DNA of 19,164 bases from an uncultured Bacteroidota bacterium. GTDB lineage: Bacteria > Bacteroidota > Bacteroidia > Bacteroidales > P3. Of the stretch, positions 13,180 through 19,164 are shown one piece after another. The notes beneath the pieces are model-generated. The model ran no database searches. It was not told the origin of the DNA and was given only the letters and a program-made list of their open reading frames with translations. Each line of letters opens with the position of its first letter. Positions within the stretch are counted from its first letter, which is position 1. The position numbers and the translations under genes were made by a program. The DNA lies in contig CACXCY010000064.1 in NCBI GenBank assembly GCA_902766265.1, positions 1 through 19,164 on the forward strand, in the 5' to 3' direction.

Positions 13180-15525
13180 ATGCGGTCGTTCGTCAAATAT
13201 TCCGTCTTTTTGCTCACGTTCCTGGGGTGGTCGCTGGCCGCATCGTCGCAGGTGGCTATAGGCCAGTGGCGCGACCATTTGGCGTATGGGTCGCTCCACA
13301 AGGTGTGTCTTGCGGACAAGCGTGTCTACGGTACCGCCGACAAGGGGCTCTTCCATTACGACCGGCAGGAGCAGACGCTGTCGCGCATGAGCAAGGTGGA
13401 CGGATTGAGCGATGTGGGCATCAGCACGGTTGCTTACGACCCCGTTTCGCGCTATCTGGTGGTTGCCTACAACAACGCCAACGTCGATGTGGTATACGAC
13501 GACAAGGTGTACAACATATCCGACATCAAACGCAGCTCCATCAGCGGCGACAAAGGCATCCGGAATATCCGCTTCCAGAACCATAAGGCCTATCTGGCGT
13601 GCACCTTCGGCATCGTCGTCGTCGATTTGGAACGTCGCGAGATAGCGGAGACCTACTATATCGGCACCGGAGGAGCTTATCTTGCCGTCAACGATATTGC
13701 GTTCACCGACAGCGTCATCATCGCCGCTACCGCCACAGGACTCCGCACGGCGCAGCGCAGCAGCCGCTTTCTCAACATCGCGTCCAACTGGGCCGCCGAT
13801 ACCTCGTCGCTGCTACGGGGAGTGGCTGTCGACCAAATCGAGCTCAACGGCACCACGCTGCTGGTGTCGGCCGATTACTACGGCGACGGGAGCCGCTGCA
13901 TATTCAAGTTCTCCCTGCACAACGGGACGCCTGTGGAGCAGAGCACGCTCCCCTGGTTGTCGGGAGCTATTCGTTCGCTGCGGAGCGCCAACAACCGTGT
14001 GGTGGTCTCTTACCGTGATTCGGTAACGGTATACAACAGCGCATACGCACCGATGCTGACCGTCGGCGATGTCGACTGGCTGGAGATGCAGGCGAACGAT
14101 GCGGTATGTGCGACCGACGGCACCCTCTGGATTGCGCACAATTGGGCCGGTCTAGTGGCCGTAAGCCCTTCGGGGGCGCTGCTCCACAGCTTGACGCCTA
14201 CCAGCCCTGTGAGCGACAACGTTTACCGCATGGTGCCGTATAAAGACCGTATGATGGTGTGTCCGGGTGGCAGGTTGACCACCTACGAGAAGGCCTATCT
14301 GGGAGGCAACATATACACTTTCCAAAAGGAACAGTGGCAGCAGCTGGATCAGTCGTCCGGCATCGCCTTCTCGGATGTGCTGGATGTCGCCGTCAACCCC
14401 AAAAACAAGAAGCAGATGCTCGCAGCTGCATGGGGCTGCGGTATAGTGGACATCACCGACAACAAGCCGGTGGCTCTCTACGACAACAATTCGACGGCGG
14501 GTGTGCTGCATCCGTTCACCAGCGGCAACTATTCGTCGCTGCTCACAGGGGCGGTGGCCTACGACAGCAAAGGCAACGCGTGGATGCTTAACGCGCTGGT
14601 GGATGAAGCTCTGGTGAAACTGGGCAAGGACGGCACCTGGACCTCTTTCAATACCGCCTCTATGGTGGGCACCGCTTCGGGACGCTCGGAGGTGGACAAG
14701 CTGATTTGCGACAGCGTGCGCGGCTACAAATGGTTCTTTGGTCGCGCCAACCGCATCTACGTGCATGATGGGGAGAACCGTATGGCTTACGTCGACCCCA
14801 ACAACGGCAGCAAACTGGAGACCTCGACGGTCACCTGCCTCGTGCAGGATCATGATGGCGACCTCTGGATAGGCACCAACAAAGGACTCAAGCTGCTGGG
14901 CAACTGCAGCAACGCCTTCGGAAACGGTGGCAGCGGCGAGAAATCGCCCGTAACGGCGATGAACATCACCATCTCCAACGACCAGTTCGCAGAGTATCTA
15001 ATGGCCTATGAGAGCGTCACCTGCATCGCTGTCGACGGCGCCAACCGCAAATGGGTGGGCACCGCTTCGGGGGGCTTGTACCTTATCTCGCCCACCGGTC
15101 AGGATGAGCTGATTCATTTCACAGCGGCCAACAGCCCGCTCTTCTCCGATAAAATCATTGCTGTCGCTGTGCAGCCGGAAAGCGGCGAGGTGTTCATCGG
15201 CACCGATAAAGGTCTGCAGTCGTACAGAGGCACAGCCACATACGCCGACGCCTATCCCGACGACGATGTCCATGTGTTCCCCAATCCGGTGCGCCCCGAT
15301 TACGATGGGCCGATAGCCATCAAGGGTTTCAGCCGCAACGCCCTTGTCCATATCACCGATGTGGCTGGTCATGTGGTGTTCAGCACCACAGCCAACGGAG
15401 GTCAGGCGATCTGGAACAGGCGCACCAACAGCGGACGCCCTGTGGCCAGCGGCACCTACTTCGTTTTTGCTTCCGACAAAAACGGGAAGATGCGTTCTGT
15501 CGCCAAGGTGCTCGTAATAAGGTAG
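13180..15525 (+). CDS. porZ: PorZ-like type IX secretion protein (beta-propellers plus C-terminal sorting domain)
   Basis: A 781-residue secreted protein with a signal peptide (to about residue 23, ending AASSQ). Most of it is beta-propeller repeats of the two-component-regulator-propeller type. Clear blades include GNAWMLN, DGDLWIGTNKGL, NRKWVGTASGGLYLISPTG and GEVFIGTDKGLQ. Residues 699-781 are a type A T9SS C-terminal domain: FPNPV, then VHITDVAGHVVF, WN.R...GRPVASGTYFVF, and a final KVLVIR. Length and architecture match PorZ of Porphyromonas gingivalis, a surface component of the attachment complex that delivers anionic lipopolysaccharide to the PorU sortase. No kinase domain is present, so despite the propeller name it is not a signalling protein. 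It is directly followed by recO and preceded by mreCD. The PorZ name is inference from architecture. Confidence 0.75.
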   Translation: MRSFVKYSVFLLTFLGWSLAASSQVAIGQWRDHLAYGSLHKVCLADKRVYGTADKGLFHYDRQEQTLSRMSKVDGLSDVGISTVAYDPVSRYLVVAYNNANVDVVYDDKVYNISDIKRSSISGDKGIRNIRFQNHKAYLACTFGIVVVDLERREIAETYYIGTGGAYLAVNDIAFTDSVIIAATATGLRTAQRSSRFLNIASNWAADTSSLLRGVAVDQIELNGTTLLVSADYYGDGSRCIFKFSLHNGTPVEQSTLPWLSGAIRSLRSANNRVVVSYRDSVTVYNSAYAPMLTVGDVDWLEMQANDAVCATDGTLWIAHNWAGLVAVSPSGALLHSLTPTSPVSDNVYRMVPYKDRMMVCPGGRLTTYEKAYLGGNIYTFQKEQWQQLDQSSGIAFSDVLDVAVNPKNKKQMLAAAWGCGIVDITDNKPVALYDNNSTAGVLHPFTSGNYSSLLTGAVAYDSKGNAWMLNALVDEALVKLGKDGTWTSFNTASMVGTASGRSEVDKLICDSVRGYKWFFGRANRIYVHDGENRMAYVDPNNGSKLETSTVTCLVQDHDGDLWIGTNKGLKLLGNCSNAFGNGGSGEKSPVTAMNITISNDQFAEYLMAYESVTCIAVDGANRKWVGTASGGLYLISPTGQDELIHFTAANSPLFSDKIIAVAVQPESGEVFIGTDKGLQSYRGTATYADAYPDDDVHVFPNPVRPDYDGPIAIKGFSRNALVHITDVAGHVVFSTTANGGQAIWNRRTNSGRPVASGTYFVFASDKNGKMRSVAKVLVIR

Positions 15526-15533
15526 AAACCACT

Positions 15534-16286
15534 ATGCGTCTCTTGTCCACCCACGGCCTCGTGCTCCACACTACCAACTACTCCGAAACGAGCGTCATCG
15601 CCAAAGTGTTCACTCGCCAGCTGGGGGTCAAATCCTATATTGTCAAAGGGGTGCGAGGGGGACGCAGTCGCGTCAAACAGAACCTTCTGCAGCCGCTCTC
15701 CTATCTGGATATGGTGGTATATAACAACCCTCACGCCACCATCAATTACGTCAAAGAGATGCGTCCCGCCGAATCGTTCAGAACGCTCTCCACCAACAGC
15801 GTCAGCGCCTCCGTGGTGTTCTTCATGGGCGAGATACTCTATAAGACCTTGCGGGAGGAAGAACCCAACCAGCCGCTGTTTGACTATGTGACCGACACGT
15901 TGTGTTCGCTTGACAGCGCGGCGCATATCTCCGGCTCGTTGCCGGTGTGCTATCTGCTCAAAGTGTCACGCTATCTTGGCATTGAGCCATTGGACAACTA
16001 CAGTCGTCACGAACCCTGCTTCAACCTCAAGGAGGGCCGCTATATGGCCTCACCGTCGGGTCGCACGTTGCTCACCGACCCCAATGCCGACTATTTCCTC
16101 GACGGCGACACCAGCGAGCGTCTCCACCGCTATCTGGAAGCCCTCAACCAGGGGGACACTCCGCCGATGATGCCCCTCGCGGTGCGTACCCACCTCATCA
16201 ATACGCTGCTGCTCTACTATCAGACCCACCTGACCGACTTCAGGAATTTCAAGTCCCACGAAATACTTCACGCCGTGCTGGAGTAG
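15534..16286 (+). CDS. recO: DNA repair protein RecO
   Basis: A 250-residue cytoplasmic protein that, with RecR and RecF, loads RecA on SSB-coated gaps. The N-terminal OB fold is recognisable (THGLVLHTTNYSETSVIAKVFT, then LGVKSYIVKGVRGGRSR and LLQPLSYLDMVVY). The helical C-terminal part contains the Bacteroidota-type segment YLGIEPLDNYSRHEPCFNLKEG; the four-cysteine zinc finger of some other RecO proteins is absent. Length is normal. It starts 8 bases after the porZ-like gene and is the last + strand gene of the operon; the next gene is convergent. Only a weak GGGAA/TTCCC stem (16308-16319) lies in the 44-base gap, so no confident terminator is called. Confidence 0.9.
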   Translation: MRLLSTHGLVLHTTNYSETSVIAKVFTRQLGVKSYIVKGVRGGRSRVKQNLLQPLSYLDMVVYNNPHATINYVKEMRPAESFRTLSTNSVSASVVFFMGEILYKTLREEEPNQPLFDYVTDTLCSLDSAAHISGSLPVCYLLKVSRYLGIEPLDNYSRHEPCFNLKEGRYMASPSGRTLLTDPNADYFLDGDTSERLHRYLEALNQGDTPPMMPLAVRTHLINTLLLYYQTHLTDFRNFKSHEILHAVLE

Positions 16287-16330
16287 CCCCGCACGGCGCC
16301 GGCAATAGGGAACATTCCCGAGCCACGCAG

Positions 16331-17647
16331 CTATAGAAACATAATATAGTATATAGGAAGATAAGATGTATTGCCCTCGGTGCGGGATGTTCCGTCGTTT
16401 GTCAAAACAATAGCTTGCTGTACCCGATAATCGGTATTGGCAATGAAACGGTCAAGGGCACGATGGGTAGAGTAATCCTTGCCGGATTTCACCTCGATGG
16501 GGAGCACCGTGAGCTTATCGTAATCATCTATCAGAAAATCGACCTCTCCCTTCTGCTTGTTGTCATAATAGAAAAGAGGATGCCCGTGAGCTTGCAGCTC
16601 GGAGGCCACCACCGTTTCATATACCGAACCGAGGTTGATGCTTAATAGGTCGTCCTTGATAGCTGTGACGTTGTGCTTGAAGAAGACATACGACAGCAAC
16701 CCTACGTCATTTAGATAGAGCTTCAGCAGATTTTTCTTGGCGGAACTGATTAGCGGAAAGGTAGGATTCGATATGGCGCGCACCTCAAGAGCGACGCCGG
16801 CGCTGATGAGATACTCTATGTCGTCTTCGTAGTCGCGGGCCGATTTGCTGCGCTTTTCTTCCACCTCGTTGAAACGAAGCCGTTTCTTGCGATTCTCCAT
16901 ATTGGAGGGTATCAGGTCGTAGAGGCGGCGGATTTGCAGCTTTTCTTTCTGGCTGTACTGCGAGGCGTCTTCTCGGTACAGATTGTATATTTCTTCATGT
17001 ATCTTGCGTACCCGATAGATGTTTTGCGAGTCGAGGTAGGTGTTCACCGCCTGTGGAAGTCCGCCAATCAACAAATAGGTCTTGAACAATTCCATCATGC
17101 GCCGGTGCAGGCCGTCGTCAGAGCTCTGTCTGTTGTTGAATCGTTCTTTTATATTGTCGATAACCTCGTCGCCTACGCCATTGGCCCACAAGAACTCTTC
17201 GAAATCCAAAGGATACATGTGCAGCGTCTCTATGCGCCCACCAGGTATGGAAAGCGTCTTTTGCATGGTCACTCCAAGCAATGAACCGCTCACAATATAT
17301 GTGAACCTCTCCTCGTCGTTCAGGAACTTCAGCATGGTGAGCAGCGACGGGTAAGCTTGTATCTCGTCGATGAATACCAGAGTGTCATCTTTTGTTCCCA
17401 ACCGTCTCCCCGCAACTGCGCTCAAACGGACATAAAAGTCTTCCGTACCTTTTATATCGGCAAAAACACGGGCACCGTCTCGGTCGTTGACCATGTTTAT
17501 CTCAACATAATTTGGGAAAACGGCACGTCCTTCATGCCGGATGATGTATGATTTTCCCACTTGGCGGGCGCCGTCGACAATGAGAATCTTTCTTCTGTCT
17601 GAATTAAAATACTCTTTTAGTGTTTGTTGTATCTTTCTTCTTAGCAT
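16331..17647 (-). CDS. AAA ATPase with DUF4143 domain (Bacteroidota-type ATP-binding protein)
   Basis: A 438-residue cytoplasmic protein. The N-terminal AAA_14-type ATPase has Walker A GARQVGKS (26-33), Walker B LVFIDE (90-95) and a sensor-like YIVSGSLLG. The C-terminal DUF4143 region keeps a PD-(D/E)xK-like set: Glu349 in VASE, GEVDF (367-371), and PIEVKSGK (383-390, Glu385 and Lys387), so a nuclease-like fold is plausible though activity is not shown for this family. Such proteins are numerous in Bacteroidota genomes and have no settled role. It is monocistronic. Its promoter-like TAATTTTG is directly followed, upstream, by an unusual five-copy repeat array (17677-17817). Confidence 0.85.
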   Translation of the reverse strand: MLRRKIQQTLKEYFNSDRRKILIVDGARQVGKSYIIRHEGRAVFPNYVEINMVNDRDGARVFADIKGTEDFYVRLSAVAGRRLGTKDDTLVFIDEIQAYPSLLTMLKFLNDEERFTYIVSGSLLGVTMQKTLSIPGGRIETLHMYPLDFEEFLWANGVGDEVIDNIKERFNNRQSSDDGLHRRMMELFKTYLLIGGLPQAVNTYLDSQNIYRVRKIHEEIYNLYREDASQYSQKEKLQIRRLYDLIPSNMENRKKRLRFNEVEEKRSKSARDYEDDIEYLISAGVALEVRAISNPTFPLISSAKKNLLKLYLNDVGLLSYVFFKHNVTAIKDDLLSINLGSVYETVVASELQAHGHPLFYYDNKQKGEVDFLIDDYDKLTVLPIEVKSGKDYSTHRALDRFIANTDYRVQQAIVLTNDGTSRTEGNTSYLPIYYIMFL

Positions 17648-17669
17648 GATTTCAACATCTATCCGGATG

Positions 17670-17677
17670 CAAAATTA
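17670..17677 (-). promoter_or_regulatory. Putative -7 element of the ATPase gene
   Basis: TAATTTTG on the - strand matches TAnnTTTG exactly, giving a start near 17664 and a leader of only about 17 bases. The element's upstream edge touches the first copy of the 12-bp repeat array, so factors bound there would contact RNA polymerase. No standard -33 TTG at the expected distance. Confidence 0.45.
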
Positions 17678-17817
17678 CAACTTTTTCCAAAAATATCATG
17701 CCATTTTTACAACTTTTTCCAATTTTCGGAGGCGAAAAAAACAACTTTTTCCCAAAAATATGGGGTTGTTTTTACAACTTTTTCCAATTTTCGGAGGCGA
17801 AAAAAACAACTTTTTCC
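17677..17817. repeat. Five 12-bp direct repeats at ~32-bp spacing
   Basis: ACAACTTTTTCC occurs at 17677, 17709, 17741, 17774 and 17806, so the steps are 32, 32, 33 and 32 bp. The 20- to 21-base intervals alternate between two types: an AAAAATAT...(G)TTTTT type (after copies 1 and 3) and an identical AATTTTCGGAGGCGAAAAAA (after copies 2 and 4). Each interval has dyad symmetry (TTTTCG/CGAAAA or AAAAA/TTTTT) and can form a small hairpin. Copies 2-3 and 4-5 form a near-perfect 65-bp tandem duplication. The repeat sits between the ATPase gene and the hydrolase gene, next to the ATPase promoter. It is not CRISPR: the repeats are too short and spacers repeat each other. Confidence 0.9.
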
Positions 17818-17897
17818 AAACGAAACTAAGAGAATTATTGCTAATAAAGTACTTACTAAGTGGTTTCTTTGTCGAAATCTGTTATGTCTATCATACC

Positions 17898-18998
17898 TTA
17901 TTTCAGATTTTCTCGGAAGAACTGCTCCAACTTGTCGTAGGGTATGAGGCCGGCACGGTCGTCGTAGAGATCGGTGTGGACGGCGCCGGGGATGATGAGG
18001 ATCTCCTTGTTGCCGATGGTCATGCTCTGGCCGTTGCATTTCTGGCAGGTCATCTTCTCGAATGCTGTCTCGCTGAAGTAGAGGCTGTGGGCATTCTCGC
18101 CGTGGATGAGGAGCACGGGGTTGGTGATTTCGTTGGCGTAGCAGAGTAAGGGCTGGTTGAGGAAGCTCTGGCAACCGATGAGGTTCCAGCCGTCGGTGCT
18201 GCCGCCACTGCGGGGATGGAATCCACGCGGGGTGCTATAGAAGTCGGCATACTCCTTGAGGAACTGCGGGGCCTGTGCGGGCAGATCTTCGGGCTTTGGA
18301 ACGCCACCCACGCGGCCATAGTCACCCGTGCGGGCAATCTGGGTGCGGGCATCGGCCAACGCCTTGCGCTGCTTGTCGCGGAAGGCCTTCGAGTCCTCGG
18401 CATCGTTGTAGTTGTTCGAGATCTGACGGCTCATGTCGTACATTGTGGAGGCCACGGTGGCTTTAATGCGGGGATCGAGGGCGGCGGCGTTGATGGCCAT
18501 TCCGCCGAAGCCACAGATGCCGATGATGCCGATGCGCTCGGGGTCGACGTTTTCCTGGATGGAGAGGAAGTCGACGGCGGCGAGGAAGTCCTCGGTGTTG
18601 ATGTCGGGCGATGCGGTGCGGCGGGGTTCACCAGCGCTCTCGCCTGTGTAACTGGGGTCGAAGGCGATGGTCAGGAATCCTCGCTCGGCCATGTGCTGCG
18701 CATAGAGGCCGCTGACCTGCTCCTTCACGGCACCGAATGGCCCGCTGCAAGCGATAGCGGGAAGTTTGCCCTCGGCGTTCTTGGGTGTGTACATATCGGC
18801 AGCCAATTCGATGCCGTAGCGGTTCTTGAAGGTCACCTTCTTGTGGTCCACCTTGTCGCTTTGGGGAAACACCTTGTCCCACTCCTGAATCAATGTCAAT
18901 GTTGTATTCATGCTGTTATCGTTTTTGTTTTCGTTGGACGTGTTGCATCCCGCGAGCATCATGGCCGCGGCGATTGCGGTTAATAACACTTTCTTCAT
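17898..18998 (-). CDS. Lipoprotein alpha/beta hydrolase with unusual nucleophile elbow
   Basis: A 366-residue predicted lipoprotein: the signal ends in LAGC (lipidated Cys18). The rest is an alpha/beta-hydrolase fold, with SGPFGAVKEQ near residue 85 (oxyanion region), FDPSYTGES (113-121), the nucleophile-elbow segment GIIGICGFGGMA (157-168), a PVLLIHGE strand (294-301) and the catalytic-base region GAVHTDLYD (338-346, His341). The serine expected in related hydrolases (C-x-S-x-G) appears here as Phe164. Cys162 may instead be the nucleophile (dienelactone-hydrolase-like GxC), or the protein may be inactive or bind ligand. Homologues in gut Bacteroidota have Trp or Phe at this position, as I recall, so this is probably a family trait. 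Substrate unknown; acts in the periplasm or at the outer membrane. Confidence 0.75.
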   Translation of the reverse strand: MKKVLLTAIAAAMMLAGCNTSNENKNDNSMNTTLTLIQEWDKVFPQSDKVDHKKVTFKNRYGIELAADMYTPKNAEGKLPAIACSGPFGAVKEQVSGLYAQHMAERGFLTIAFDPSYTGESAGEPRRTASPDINTEDFLAAVDFLSIQENVDPERIGIIGICGFGGMAINAAALDPRIKATVASTMYDMSRQISNNYNDAEDSKAFRDKQRKALADARTQIARTGDYGRVGGVPKPEDLPAQAPQFLKEYADFYSTPRGFHPRSGGSTDGWNLIGCQSFLNQPLLCYANEITNPVLLIHGENAHSLYFSETAFEKMTCQKCNGQSMTIGNKEILIIPGAVHTDLYDDRAGLIPYDKLEQFFRENLK

Positions 18999-19164
18999 TA
19001 TGTATTGTTTTTTTGTAAAATAACGCTGCCGCCGGGATTTTTATTGTCTTTGATAGTTTTTGCAAACGACTGGGGTAAGCATGATGGGCCATTGCCACAG
19101 GAAAAGACTGTCAACCAAAATCAGGAAAAGACAAACCTTTTCAGGAAAACTGTCAACGATGTCA
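18999..19164. other. Upstream region of the hydrolase gene with CAGGAAAA repeats
   Basis: No gene is seen. CAGGAAAA starts at 19098 and 19122, and CAGGAAAAC at 19142. Copies 1 and 3 are followed by CTGTCAAC after a variable base or two, copy 2 by GACAAAC. Steps are 24 and 20 bp. No TAnnTTTG element is found near the start, so the hydrolase promoter may lie past the edge or differ from consensus. Confidence 0.5.

Noticed and set aside
11911..13584. A 557-codon - strand frame opposite mreC, mreD and the start of the PorZ-like gene
   Set aside because: It runs across several genes that have clear family motifs on the other strand; its product is rich in His, Glu and Gln and shows no domain.
13180..15525. 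Two-component sensor kinase
   Set aside because: The propeller repeats have that family name, but there is no histidine kinase, receiver or membrane segment; the C-terminus is a type IX sorting domain.
17677..17817. CRISPR array
   Set aside because: Repeats are 12 bp, the intervals are themselves repeated, and no cas gene is nearby.
17707..18174. A 155-codon - strand frame at the end of the hydrolase
   Set aside because: It is a frame-shifted reading of the hydrolase running into the repeat array; the repeated tail of the product comes from the DNA repeat.

Overview
The window looks like chromosomal DNA of a moderately GC-rich member of the Bacteroidota, most likely order Bacteroidales. Several things point there: TAnnTTTG-type -7 promoter elements instead of sigma70 boxes, no Shine-Dalgarno sequences, a DUF1573 protein, a PorZ-like type IX secretion protein with a C-terminal sorting domain, a Bacteroidota-type AAA/DUF4143 protein, and lipoproteins with short spacers after the lipobox. 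The genus cannot be fixed from the sequence. No rRNA, tRNA, CRISPR array, insertion sequence or prophage gene was seen.

Layout. Positions 1-376 are noncoding and hold two arrays of 11-bp tandem repeats and the promoter of a small secreted DUF1573 protein (377-784), which ends in a clear terminator. Next on the + strand are a class I/II aminotransferase (901-2100) and a small GreA-like protein (2136-2618). Its stop codon overlaps the stop of a convergent - strand block. Read in its own direction, that block is an M16 zinc protease (8861-5949), a polytopic GT-C/GtrII-like membrane protein (5885-4044) and a GH5-like lipoprotein (4042-2615). A 69-residue zinc-ribbon protein (9386-9177, -) lies upstream. 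A 614-bp gene-free region (9387-10000) follows; it holds a 19-bp perfect inverted repeat around an AT-rich core and a third 11-bp repeat array.

The + strand from 10001 to 16286 looks like one operon: a Pro/Glu-rich protein with a conserved C-terminal domain, guanylate kinase (gmk), mreC, mreD, a PorZ-like protein and recO. It joins nucleotide metabolism, cell elongation, type IX secretion and DNA repair. The usual mreC neighbours (mreB upstream; the PBP2 and rodA genes downstream) are missing. After recO come two - strand genes, an AAA/DUF4143 ATPase (17647-16331) and a lipoprotein alpha/beta hydrolase (18998-17898). Between them is a striking array of five 12-bp direct repeats spaced almost exactly 32 bp apart, starting at the ATPase promoter.

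The most unusual signals are the helically phased intergenic repeats (11 bp and 32 bp), the recurrent short helix motifs in the Pro/Glu-rich protein, the mreCD-porZ-recO linkage, and a hydrolase whose usual nucleophile serine position appears to hold phenylalanine. I did not find a complete new defence or biosynthetic system.
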